40,135 bases of DNA from contig JBOHRE010000026.1 of NCBI GenBank assembly GCA_050732635.1, positions 1 to 40,135 on the forward strand. The letters run 5' to 3'. The notes under the pieces are model-generated. The model had not been told where the DNA came from, searched no databases, and saw only the letters and a program-made list of their open reading frames with translations. Shown piece by piece: positions 8,374-15,694 of the stretch (the first letter of the stretch is position 1; each line of letters begins with the position of its first letter). The stretch is from JBOHRE01 sp050732635 (GTDB lineage Bacteria > Gemmatimonadota > Gemmatimonadetes > Longimicrobiales > RSA9). The translations under genes were made by a program, and so were the position numbers.

Positions 8374-9184
8374 TCAGGGTCCAGTCGTAGTCCAGATACT
8401 CGATCCGGTAGCGACCGGACTGTAGCCACTGAACGAGTTCGGGCGGGAGGTAGCGGGACAGGAAGGCGAGAACGCCGCGCTCATCCCGGTCGCCCCGATA
8501 CCCCTGCGCGGGCGCAAAGCTGCGGAAATCTTCGCCGAACCAATCGAAGATGGAGGAGAGCTGCACCACGTTGCGCTGCCGGTCGAAGCGGTTCGCCGCC
8601 CGGTCGGTGACAAACCGACGCATCTGCTCCTCGAGTTGCGCCTCGAGTCGGCTGCCGTCGTACGGCTCGAGCCGGAGCGGCGGGCACGAGCGGGCCGCGC
8701 AAACCAGCGCCGCGTGGATGCGCGGCTCGCGATACAGCCCGCGCAGCCACTCGTGCTCGATGTCGTCCAGCGTCAGGTCACGGCCCGCGACCCGATGCCG
8801 GACGCCATCGAAAAACCCGCTGATCTGCCACACCGAGTTCGCCGGCCGCAGCAATGCGGCCGGGTTCAGGCTGCGCCGGATCGGATAATGCGCGACGACC
8901 TGACCGATCGCGTGCGCGTTGTACGCGTTGATCAGATAGGCAACCTGATCGGCTCGCGACCAGCCATCGAACGTGGCTGCCGTGACGCTCGCCAGCTGCT
9001 CCAGATACGCATGCAGCAGTCCAGGGTCGGCGCGCAGGTCGCTGTAACGGACGCCCTTCTCCGTGGCATGCTGGTCCAGCACGCGAGCAAAGCGCTCGTG
9101 ATCGAAGCTCTGCGCCGTGCTTCCGCTGGGGCAGAGCGAACCGAGCATCAGCACGGCGCTGAGCATGGCCGTTCGGGTCATCAT
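8363..9184 (-). CDS. DUF547 domain protein, exported
   Basis: 273 residues with a signal peptide (two Met codons at the start, cleavage near STAQ). DUF547 hallmarks are clear: YLINAYNAH, the IRRSLNP segment, LTLDDIEHEWLR, then RIHAALVCAARSCPPLR with the paired Cys residues. DUF547 is widespread in bacteria and plants, and its biochemical role is not established. No Shine-Dalgarno precedes the start and I found no convincing promoter. The downstream Omp85-like gene overlaps it by 11 nt, so the two products may work together at the envelope. Confidence 0.88.
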   Translation of the reverse strand: MMTRTAMLSAVLMLGSLCPSGSTAQSFDHERFARVLDQHATEKGVRYSDLRADPGLLHAYLEQLASVTAATFDGWSRADQVAYLINAYNAHAIGQVVAHYPIRRSLNPAALLRPANSVWQISGFFDGVRHRVAGRDLTLDDIEHEWLRGLYREPRIHAALVCAARSCPPLRLEPYDGSRLEAQLEEQMRRFVTDRAANRFDRQRNVVQLSSIFDWFGEDFRSFAPAQGYRGDRDERGVLAFLSRYLPPELVQWLQSGRYRIEYLDYDWTLNEG

Positions 9185-9289
9185 AGGACAGTGTCGCCGG
9201 TGCGTGTCGTGAACTGAACGTCGCCGCCGCGGGATCGCAGCCGCTTGCGGAAATACCGGGGGGAGCCCGCTTCGTTCCGGCAGGCGCCG

Positions 9290-9330
9290 AAAGAAAACGC
9301 CGGGGTGCCATCGTCTCAGGCACCCCGGCG
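9290..9330 (-). terminator. Intrinsic terminator of the sigma-factor gene
   Basis: On the minus strand a perfect 12 bp stem (9330-9319 with 9309-9298) with a 9 nt loop is followed by TTTTCTTT (9297-9290). It lies about 50 nt after the sigma gene stop. Confidence 0.93.
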
Positions 9331-9378
9331 CTCGTCGGACGGCGGAATACGCCGCCCCACACTCTCACAACGATCCGC

Positions 9379-10239
9379 TCAGGTAACGCTCCAGAACCCG
9401 GAGAGCGCCTCGCCATCCGGACTCTCGCGTAGCTTCTCGAAAGCACGGTTTCGGATCTGACGGATGCGCTCGCGCGTGACGCCCAGCAGCGAGCCGATCT
9501 CCTCCAGCGTTCGCTCCTCGCCATCGTCGAGCCCGTAGTACAGATACAGGATCTTGCGCTCACGCTCCGTCAGGTACTTCTCGAACATCCGGTCCAGGAA
9601 CTCACGTCTCGCCTGCCATTCGACCAGATCCTCGATGTCATCGGTGTCCGCCCCGGCGAAACGTTCGCCGAACGACGCACTGTCCCGATCACCACGGTCG
9701 ATCGGCGCGTCCAGCGACAGCTCCGAGGCCGCCACCCGGCGCAACGCCCGGATCGTCTCGAGCGGTTCGCCCATCTGCTGCGCGATCTCCTGATCCGTCG
9801 GCGAACGACCCAACGTCTGCGTCAGCGCCGTCTCCATCCGCGACAGCTTCACCAGATTCGAGTTCTGGTTCAGCGGGATACGCACCGACCGCGTCTGCTC
9901 CGCCAGCGCCTGCAGCACCGTCTGGCGAATCCACCACACCGCATACGAGATGAACTTCACGCCTTTGTCCGGGTCGAACTTCTTGACCGCCTTCAGTAGC
10001 CCCTCGTTGCCGATGCAGACCAGCTCCGCCAGGCCCAGACCACGCCCCTGGTACTTCTTCACATACGAAATGACGAACCGAAGATTCGCCGTAACCAGCC
10101 GCTCCGCCGCCTCCTTGTCACCCGTCCGAGCGCGGCGAGCCAGGTTACGCTCTTCCCGCGGATCTTCGATCAGCGGGTACTTTTCAACATCGAGGAGGTA
10201 CTGGTCGAATGAATCCAAAGCGCGAGAATTCACGAACAT
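9379..10239 (-). CDS. RNA polymerase sigma-70 family factor (RpoD/SigA-like, group 1 or 2)
   Basis: 286 residues. Region 1.2 starts near DSFDQYLLDVEKYPLI; region 2 has NLRFVISYVKKYQ, the variant GLGLAELVCIGNEGLLKAV, and FISYAVWWIRQ for -10 recognition and melting; region 3 follows; region 4 ends in the helix-turn-helix TLEEIGSLLGVTRERIRQI for -35 contact. Region 1.1 is missing, as in short primary-like sigmas. The Cys in LVCIGNEG, where most factors have the IQEGN form, is unusual. The ATG at 10239 is preceded by GAGGA about 11 nt upstream. Its leader carries overlapping promoters, an intrinsic terminator and a short ORF whose stop overlaps this start. Whether it is the housekeeping sigma cannot be told here, since a second one lies at 28575. 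Confidence 0.93.
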   Translation of the reverse strand: MFVNSRALDSFDQYLLDVEKYPLIEDPREERNLARRARTGDKEAAERLVTANLRFVISYVKKYQGRGLGLAELVCIGNEGLLKAVKKFDPDKGVKFISYAVWWIRQTVLQALAEQTRSVRIPLNQNSNLVKLSRMETALTQTLGRSPTDQEIAQQMGEPLETIRALRRVAASELSLDAPIDRGDRDSASFGERFAGADTDDIEDLVEWQARREFLDRMFEKYLTERERKILYLYYGLDDGEERTLEEIGSLLGVTRERIRQIRNRAFEKLRESPDGEALSGFWSVT

Positions 10240-10385
10240 GGGTCGCGCATTCCTCGGATGAGGGTGAAAAAAAAACAGCGACTGCGCCTACGTGACGCTT
10301 CGCTGTTTCTCTGTAGTGCCGACTCCGCGACTCCCTGGGCCTTGCCTGCCCGGGCTGACGCTGCCGCTGGTCGGGTCATAAGCAT
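10230..10385 (-). other. Possible leader-peptide ORF overlapping the sigma start
   Basis: An ATG at 10385, 4 nt after one predicted -10 and about 16 nt after the other, with a second ATG two codons later, opens a 51-codon frame. It runs through the leader terminator (its U-run is read as Phe codons) and stops 10 nt inside the sigma gene. Third-position base use is less GC-rich than in neighbouring genes, so it is not a conserved protein gene; it may act only by being translated. Evidence is positional. Confidence 0.3.
10267..10308 (-). terminator. Intrinsic terminator inside the sigma-gene leader (attenuator or small-RNA end)
   Basis: On the minus strand AAACAGCGA pairs with TCGCTGTTT (10308-10300 with 10281-10273, 9 bp; three further G-C pairs are possible inside the loop), and a run of nine T residues ends at 10267. 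It lies between the predicted promoters (10390-10430) and the sigma start codon (10239), so it would end most transcripts after about 115-125 nt unless relieved. Confidence 0.75.
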
Positions 10386-10389
10386 TTCG

Positions 10390-10430
10390 AACCTAGCCAA
10401 GGCCCTACCGGAAGTAAAGCTTTTTGTCAC
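10390..10430 (-). promoter_or_regulatory. Two overlapping promoters upstream of the sigma gene
   Basis: On the minus strand GTGACA (10430-10425), 17 bp, TAGGGC (10407-10402); and TTTACT (10418-10413), 17 bp, TAGGTT (10395-10390). The second -10 lies in AACCTAGCCA, nearly the same decamer found at 19836 and 25906. Transcripts would carry a leader of about 145-155 nt. Confidence 0.55.
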
Positions 10431-10625
10431 GTCGTGAGCGGGCACGGAGACGCCTACCCGGCGTCCTGAGCGAGGTTCCGGAGCTGGCGTTCCCTGCCAG
10501 AATGGCTGTGGATAATCAGACGGCCCGGCAGCGCGCTCATAGCACGCTAAGACACATGTTTTTACGACGCGCGCGCGGCTCGTGACGACTCCTCTGCGCA
10601 CTCGGTTACCTCGGCGGTCGAATTC
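10431..10625. other. Gene-free spacer upstream of the sigma promoters
   Basis: This is the remainder of a 386 bp gap between the sigma gene and the nine-gene operon. I see no coding region with the window's codon bias, and no clear terminator for the operon ending at 10626. A single perfect DnaA-box-like nonamer (10507-10515) is present, but one copy is not meaningful. Short inverted sequence is seen around 10449-10470 (GGAGACGCC...GGCGTCC). Confidence 0.4.
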
Positions 10626-10973
10626 TCAGGCGCCGGCCTCGCCGCGCAGCTCATCGAGGGTCGCGATGGCGCGGCGCAGATGGGGGATCACGATGGACCC
10701 GCCGACGACGAGGCCGATGGCCAGGGATTCGACGATCTCGGGGTCGCCGATGTCTTCCTCGAGGCAGCGCGCGAGGTGATAGGTGACGCAGTCGTCGCAG
10801 CGGAGCACGAGGGAGGCGACGAGGCCGAGCAGCTCTTTGGTGGCGGCGGGGAGCGCGCCGGGCTCGTAGGCGCGCGAATCGAGTGCAAAGAAGCGCCGGA
10901 TCTCGAGGTTGTCGGTGTCGAGGATGCGGCGGTTCATGCGTTCGCGGAACTCGCGGAATTCCTGGATGCTCAT
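10626..10973 (-). CDS. AhpD / carboxymuconolactone-decarboxylase-like protein
   Basis: 115 residues, nearly all helical. The AhpD-type redox motif is present as CDDCVTYH: two Cys two residues apart followed by His three residues later, as in alkylhydroperoxidase-like proteins. The ATG at 10973 overlaps the DUF4126 stop by 4 nt (ATGA), so it is the last cistron of the nine-gene operon. The upstream open frame to 11324 is non-homologous and antisense in style. It could be a peroxide/thiol reductase or a scaffold of the same fold; a role in the operon's product is inference. Confidence 0.9.
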   Translation of the reverse strand: MSIQEFREFRERMNRRILDTDNLEIRRFFALDSRAYEPGALPAATKELLGLVASLVLRCDDCVTYHLARCLEEDIGDPEIVESLAIGLVVGGSIVIPHLRRAIATLDELRGEAGA

Positions 10974-11941
10974 GGGTTGTCGGATTGGAGTTCGGCCACG
11001 GCGAGGTCGGGGTGCGGCGCGTCCTTGAGCAGGAACAGGGTGCAGGGGCGCTCGGGGTGTCTGAGGTCGATGGAGTCCAACCAGGGTCCGTGGCGGACGT
11101 CGAGGCTGGAGGGTCGGGGCAGCTCGACGCGGCGGGGCCCGAACAGACTCCGGTAGACGAACCAGTTGGCCTGATTGGCAACGACGAGCCAGCCGGTCCG
11201 ATAGGCGCCGACGTGCGGCAAGCCCTTGATCCCGGCCCGGATGCCTCGCGGCGGTGCGCTGGCGAGGGGCTGAGGCGGCAGCAGCGGTCGAAGATCCGGG
11301 GGCAGGTCGGTGAACTCGCGCCAACGCGAGCGGCCGAAAATGGCGCGGATGCGTCCGACCTGGGCATAGAGCGTGAGCACGAGGGCGCGCCAGGAGCGAG
11401 GCCCCAGCGCCAGCGTCCAGAGCAGCACGAGGGCGGCCAGGGCCAGCGTCAGGCTGCGATCCTCCTCCATGCCGATGAGCATGCCCGCGGCTGCGCCCGC
11501 CTGCACCAGGTGCAGGCCGAGCTCGGTCGCGGGGTCACGCGCGCGGTCTATGGAAGCGCTGACGACGCTGCGGCCGCCGTGCACGGCGAGCGCGAGCAGC
11601 GCCGCGCCGACGGCAATGGCGGCGGTGGCGGCGTCGTCACCGGGCTCGGCGATGGAGACGACGAGGATCGCCGCGGCGATTGGTTTGATGATGGCGTGAC
11701 TGGCACTCCAGACGGAGTCGACGAACGGGATGCGTTCGGCGATGGCCTCGCCGACGAAGAGCAGCAGAGCGGCGCCAATGACGATCGGGTGCTCGAGACC
11801 ACGCAGCTCGGGCGGCAGCGTCGCGAGCAGGCCGAGGCGCGAGCCAATGCCGAGCAGGGCGACGGTGGCGTAGAGGTTCAGCCCGGTGGCGAGGGCGAGG
11901 GCAATGACGGGCGTGAGCCGAAAGAGCAGGCCTGCCGGCAT
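10970..11941 (-). CDS. DUF4126 family integral membrane protein
   Basis: 323 residues. The first roughly 200 contain several hydrophobic helices with the DUF4126 features GLNLYATVALLG, an E-A-I-A-E-R-I-P-F-V-D motif (compare EFxADKIPxxD) and a following W. The last roughly 120 residues are soluble and not recognised; DUF4126 proteins are often about 200 residues, so this looks like an added domain. The start lies 3 nt after the ketosynthase stop and its stop overlaps the AhpD-like start. Function unknown; a transport or lipid-handling role is a guess from context. Confidence 0.82.
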   Translation of the reverse strand: MPAGLLFRLTPVIALALATGLNLYATVALLGIGSRLGLLATLPPELRGLEHPIVIGAALLLFVGEAIAERIPFVDSVWSASHAIIKPIAAAILVVSIAEPGDDAATAAIAVGAALLALAVHGGRSVVSASIDRARDPATELGLHLVQAGAAAGMLIGMEEDRSLTLALAALVLLWTLALGPRSWRALVLTLYAQVGRIRAIFGRSRWREFTDLPPDLRPLLPPQPLASAPPRGIRAGIKGLPHVGAYRTGWLVVANQANWFVYRSLFGPRRVELPRPSSLDVRHGPWLDSIDLRHPERPCTLFLLKDAPHPDLAVAELQSDNP

Positions 11942-11944
11942 GAA

Positions 11945-13228
11945 TCAGCCCGTGGCTCGGCGCAGCACCACGGAGGCGTTGATTCCGCCGAAGCCGAAGG
12001 AGTTCGACAGGCAGACCTGAGGCTGCGCCTCGCGGCCGCGGTTGGGGACGTAGTCCAGATCACAGCCTTCGTCGGCGTCGTCGAGATTGAGCGTCGGCGG
12101 CAGCCAGGCGCGCTCGAATGCGAGGCACGCAATGCCGATCTCGATGGCGCCCGAGGCGCCGAGCGCGTGGCCGTGGTAGGGCTTGGTGGCGCTGATCGCG
12201 ACACGCCCTGCGTTCTCACCGAGCACCTGTTTGAGTGCCTGCGTCTCGACCGTGTCGTTGAGCGGGGTGGACGAGCCGTGCGCGCTGATGAAGTCGACCA
12301 GGTCGGGTGCGACGGCGGCCGACCGCAGCGCGAGTTGCATGGCGCGTGCCGCCTGCGCACCGTCGGGGCGTGGCGCGGTCATGTGATGGGCATCGTTGGT
12401 CGTGCCGTAGCCGGCCAGCTCCGCATAGATGCGGGCACCGCGGGCCACCGCGTGGTCCCAGCGCTCGAGGATCAGGGCACAGGCGCCCTCGCCCATGACG
12501 AAGCCGTCCCTCGAGCGGTCGAACGGGCGACACGCGCGAGTTGGTTCATGGTTGCGCGTGCTCATCGCGCGGATGATGGCAAAGGCGCCGAAGGAAAGTG
12601 GTGCTAGCGGGGCTTCGATGCCTCCGGCAACGGCAACGTCTGCAACGCCTTCGCGGATCAGCCGCCAGCTCTCGCCCACAGCCAGAGTGCCGGACGCGCA
12701 CGACATCGCGTTCGTCGAGTTCGGCCCGGTGAAGCCGAACTCGATTGCGACGCCGCAGCTGGCGGCGCCACAGAAGGTGGTGAGTGCGACGCGCGGGTCG
12801 ACGGCGCGGATGCCCTTCTGCATGAGGCGCAGCACCTGGGCCTCGGCGTGGGCGATGCCGCCGAGCGCAGAGCCCATCTGGACCGCGACCCGGTCGCCCT
12901 CGAGGCTCGCCGGGTCGAGCGCGGCGTCGTCCAGCGCCAGGCGCGACGCGGCCAGCGCGAACTGCGAGTACCGGTCGAGCCGCCGCGCGGTCGACGCATC
13001 CATGAAGCGGGCCGCCTCGAAGCCCTCGACTTCACCGGCAACCCGGCTGCGCCAGGGCGTGGCGTCGAACCGGGTCACGCCGCGAATCGGTGAGCGCTGC
13101 TCGCGCAACCCTGCCCATAGCCCAGCGACGCCGATGCCGGCAGCGGTGATCGGCCCGATCCCGGTGATGGCGACGCGGTAGGGCGGCACTGTCTCCGCTG
13201 CGGCGGTGGCCGTGCTGGGCGCGATCAC
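11945..13228 (-). CDS. FabF-like beta-ketoacyl synthase
   Basis: 427 residues from a GTG at 13228 that overlaps the SRPBCC stop as GTGA; a longer frame to 13375 exists, but its extra residues are unlike any ketosynthase. The thiolase-fold condensing enzyme begins RVAITGIGPITAAG. The triad is complete: nucleophile Cys in SCASGT (C177), His in SAHGSSTP (H317), His in the GHALGASG motif (H354), and the C-terminal NSFGFGGINAS glycine motif is intact. It is therefore a true decarboxylating condensing enzyme, not a chain-length factor. FabF belongs to fatty-acid synthesis, but here it sits with a methyltransferase, flavoprotein and cyclase-like gene and without fab genes or an acyl carrier protein, so a dedicated pathway is likely. 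Confidence 0.93.
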   Translation of the reverse strand: MIAPSTATAAAETVPPYRVAITGIGPITAAGIGVAGLWAGLREQRSPIRGVTRFDATPWRSRVAGEVEGFEAARFMDASTARRLDRYSQFALAASRLALDDAALDPASLEGDRVAVQMGSALGGIAHAEAQVLRLMQKGIRAVDPRVALTTFCGAASCGVAIEFGFTGPNSTNAMSCASGTLAVGESWRLIREGVADVAVAGGIEAPLAPLSFGAFAIIRAMSTRNHEPTRACRPFDRSRDGFVMGEGACALILERWDHAVARGARIYAELAGYGTTNDAHHMTAPRPDGAQAARAMQLALRSAAVAPDLVDFISAHGSSTPLNDTVETQALKQVLGENAGRVAISATKPYHGHALGASGAIEIGIACLAFERAWLPPTLNLDDADEGCDLDYVPNRGREAQPQVCLSNSFGFGGINASVVLRRATG

Positions 13229-13710
13229 GCGCCGCGCTCCGCGGCGCGCACCTGCCGCTCGGCCTCGGTGGCCACGCCGGCGAGGGTGCGTGAAGCGATC
13301 GCACTCACGAAGTGCGGGCCGATTACGCGCTCGGCAGCCAGGCTGCCGACCAGCGGCCAGGCGGGGCCGACCCATTCATGCAGGATGCGAATGCGCGTGC
13401 CGCCCGGGTCCGCTTGGAAGCTCCACTTCACGATCATGCCGCGGGTGATGCCGTCGACGTGCCGGTAATGGACAGCGGGCTCCTCGGGGTCGGCCCTCAT
13501 CTCGGAGACCCACCACGTGGGGTAGGCGAGCGGTCCCGCGAACTGGCGCCAGGCGGCCATCTCGACGCGGCCCTGACCGAAGTCACGCTTGTCGTGGAAG
13601 CGGACCCAGCGGTAATGCGGCAGGATCGTCGGCCAGCGCTCGACATCGGCGGCGACGCGAAAGCACACGTCGGCCGGTGCGTAGGCAACATGCTCATCGA
13701 GCGTGATCAT
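13225..13710 (-). CDS. SRPBCC (START-like) protein, polyketide cyclase/coenzyme Q-binding type
   Basis: 161 residues with the single-domain helix-grip pattern: VAYAPADVCFRVAADVERWPTILPHY at the N-terminus, a Trp-rich central sheet (YPTWWVSEM, MIVKWSFQ) and a long C-terminal helix. Such proteins bind hydrophobic ligands in a deep cavity and include polyketide aromatases/cyclases and ubiquinone-binding proteins. The ATG overlaps the flavoprotein stop by 4 nt and its own stop overlaps the ketosynthase GTG by 4 nt. Direct coupling to a ketosynthase favours a cyclase or carrier of a polyketide-like intermediate; this is inference. Confidence 0.85.
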   Translation of the reverse strand: MITLDEHVAYAPADVCFRVAADVERWPTILPHYRWVRFHDKRDFGQGRVEMAAWRQFAGPLAYPTWWVSEMRADPEEPAVHYRHVDGITRGMIVKWSFQADPGGTRIRILHEWVGPAWPLVGSLAAERVIGPHFVSAIASRTLAGVATEAERQVRAAERGA

Positions 13711-14993
13711 GCGGGGACCTCCGAGGCAGGCACGGCGAGCAGGAAGCTGAGGGCGAGCGCAGGCGAAAGCAAGCGCGGGGGTGGCAGTAGTCCGCCCGTC
13801 GCAGCGATCAGCGATGCCGTTACGGCAGGCGCGCTCGCGAGTCGGCGCGCCGCGAAACGGAACAGACGCGGCCGCGCGACGCAGGCCTCGATGCCTCGCT
13901 GCAGCGCGAGTGCGCTACCGATCAACTGCGCGCGACGCGCGACGTAGCCGCGCAGCGTCGCGGCATCGACCACACCCCGACGCAACGCGGCGTCGGCTTC
14001 CTCCGCCAGGATCTCCGCGCTGGCCAGCGCGTGGTACACGCCCTGGCCGGTGAACGGATCGAAGTAACCGGCCGCATCGCCGACCAGAGCGCTGCCCGCG
14101 CCTGCCACTCGCCGCACCGGCCGGTCGAACGGCCCGGAGGCCAGCAGGTGCAGGCCGGCGGCCCCCGCCGCGGCCCCGGTCACCGCACAGCGGGCGCGCT
14201 CGAGCCGGCCGGCAAGACCGGCGTCCTGGATGGTCGCCCAGAAGGCTGCAGCTGGGCTGCGCTTCACTCGGCCCGCGGCGCGTGCGCCCGCCAGAACCAC
14301 GGTCACGTTCGCGGCGCCAGCGCTCGACGCGGCGGCGTCGGCGGCAGCGGTGACGGGCGCGACGCCGACGCACCAGCCGTCGCCCACGACCATCGTGCCG
14401 CGCGCCTCGAGACCCTCGACGTCGTCGAGGTGCGCGGTCAAGGAGAGCTTGCGCACGCGCGCTGCGTGACCGACGCAACCGAGACGACGGGCGACGACGG
14501 AGCGCAGGCCGTCGGCGCCGACCGTGAGCCGGGCACGGGCACTCCACGGCATGCCTTGGGGTGCCGACCGGCCGCGCGCGCCGACCACCGAGCGCCCCTC
14601 GATCAGGAGGTGCTCGGTGCGCACGCTCGTGCGCACCCGTACGCCCGTCTCGCGGGCGGCATCGAGCAACGTCGCGTCGAGGCGACTCCGGCTCACCGCG
14701 AGCGCATCGGGCGCGAGTGGATCGGCGCCGGCGAAGTCGCCCGAGAAGCTGGCGCCTCCGCGGGCCCGCAAGGTCCAGCCGCGGAGCCGTGCCGGCCGCA
14801 GCGCAAGGACGCGCTCGAGCAGCCCGAGGCGGGCGAGCAGGGGCGTCGCGGCCGCGCTGAGGCAATCGCCGCACGGCTTCGGCCGTGGAAACCGCTGCCG
14901 GTCTACCAGTTCGACCTGCCAGCCGGCGCGGGCGAGCAACAGTGCAGTGACCGCACCGGCAGGACCACCGCCGATCACCAGGATATCGTTCAT
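13707..14993 (-). CDS. FAD-dependent oxidoreductase, geranylgeranyl-reductase-like
   Basis: 428 residues. The Rossmann dinucleotide motif GGGPAG is at residues 8-13, followed by the PCGDCLSA segment typical of geranylgeranyl-reductase/flavin hydroxylase relatives, and the second FAD motif ALVGDAAGYFDPFTGQG late in the chain. Members reduce isoprenoid double bonds or hydroxylate aromatic and polyketide substrates. The C-terminus has a hydrophobic, Leu/Ala-rich stretch that may touch the membrane. It overlaps both neighbours by 4 nt. The substrate cannot be read from sequence; reduction or oxidation of the ketosynthase product is the natural guess. Confidence 0.9.
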   Translation of the reverse strand: MNDILVIGGGPAGAVTALLLARAGWQVELVDRQRFPRPKPCGDCLSAAATPLLARLGLLERVLALRPARLRGWTLRARGGASFSGDFAGADPLAPDALAVSRSRLDATLLDAARETGVRVRTSVRTEHLLIEGRSVVGARGRSAPQGMPWSARARLTVGADGLRSVVARRLGCVGHAARVRKLSLTAHLDDVEGLEARGTMVVGDGWCVGVAPVTAAADAAASSAGAANVTVVLAGARAAGRVKRSPAAAFWATIQDAGLAGRLERARCAVTGAAAGAAGLHLLASGPFDRPVRRVAGAGSALVGDAAGYFDPFTGQGVYHALASAEILAEEADAALRRGVVDAATLRGYVARRAQLIGSALALQRGIEACVARPRLFRFAARRLASAPAVTASLIAATGGLLPPPRLLSPALALSFLLAVPASEVPA

Positions 14994-15694
14994 GCGACGG
15001 TTGCGCTCAGCACCAGTCGGAAGAACGGGTGCCGGGTAACGCGCACGCCACCGAGCCCGGCCCGCTGTGCGAGCGCCGCGAGCTCCGCCGGCGTGAACGA
15101 GCGGAGCACGGAGACGGGGCCGTCATGGCGGGTCAGGCGGTTGCTGCGCCAGAGTGTGGCGGCGAGCAGCCGAGCGCCGGCATAGGCCGGCCGGGAGCGC
15201 TCGAGCTCGCCGACCAGCAGAGCGCGGCGTGACACACGCGCGAGCTCTCGCAGCGCAGCGCACTGTGCTGTTCCGTCGAGGTGGTGCAGTGTGAGCGAGA
15301 GGAGCGCGAAGTCCACGCTGCGGGAGGGCAAGGGCAGCGCGCACGCGTCGGCCACACCGACGGCGATCTCCGGAAAGTCATGGCAGCGATTACGCGCGAT
15401 GTCGACGGTCTGCGGGTGCCGGTCGAGGGCGATCACCTGGATCTGCGTCGCCTGCGTTCGCGCCAGACGGACAAGCTCGCGCGGGATGTCCGCCGAGCCG
15501 GTGCCGACGTCGACAACGGTCATGCTCGTCAGCCGACCCGCGAGCTGCCGCAGGCGGCGCAGCAGCGCGCGCCGTCCGCCGAGCCAGCGGTTCACCGCCG
15601 CGAGTTGGCCAAGACTCTGCGCCAGCTCAGCGTGATCGTGGCACGCCGCGTCCAGCAGCTCCACACCCTGCTCGAGGCGCGCCAGCCCAGTCAT
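14990..15694 (-). CDS. Class I SAM-dependent methyltransferase
   Basis: 234 residues. An N-terminal helical lid (ELLD, then LAAVNRWLGG) precedes the SAM domain, with motif I VVDVGTGSADIP, an acidic residue after the second strand (ALDRHP), and the post-motif segment SLTLHHLD. It transfers a methyl group from SAM to an O, N or C atom of an unidentified small molecule. The ATG overlaps the CDF stop and the stop overlaps the flavoprotein start, both by 4 nt. A tailoring step on a polyketide- or quinone-like product is inferred from the next three genes. Confidence 0.9.
   Translation of the reverse strand: MTGLARLEQGVELLDAACHDHAELAQSLGQLAAVNRWLGGRRALLRRLRQLAGRLTSMTVVDVGTGSADIPRELVRLARTQATQIQVIALDRHPQTVDIARNRCHDFPEIAVGVADACALPLPSRSVDFALLSLTLHHLDGTAQCAALRELARVSRRALLVGELERSRPAYAGARLLAATLWRSNRLTRHDGPVSVLRSFTPAELAALAQRAGLGGVRVTRHPFFRLVLSATVA

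Noticed and set aside
10507..10515. Perfect DnaA-box-like nonamer TGTGGATAA
   Set aside because: Single copy in a gene-poor gap, with no second box, AT-rich unwinding region or dnaA/dnaN neighbour; one such match is plausible by chance in 40 kb.
10883..12607. 574-codon open frame antisense to the DUF4126 and ketosynthase genes
   Set aside because: Gly/Glu/Arg-rich shadow frame; the minus-strand genes have intact motifs and coupled starts.
13229..13375. Upstream extension of the ketosynthase frame
   Set aside because: Arg/Pro-rich residues unlike any ketosynthase, lying antisense-style inside the SRPBCC gene; the GTG at 13228 gives the expected N-terminus and a GTGA overlap.
11945..15694. 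Classical type II polyketide cluster
   Set aside because: No chain-length factor, acyl carrier protein or ketoreductase is present; only a looser polyketide- or lipid-like assignment is supported.
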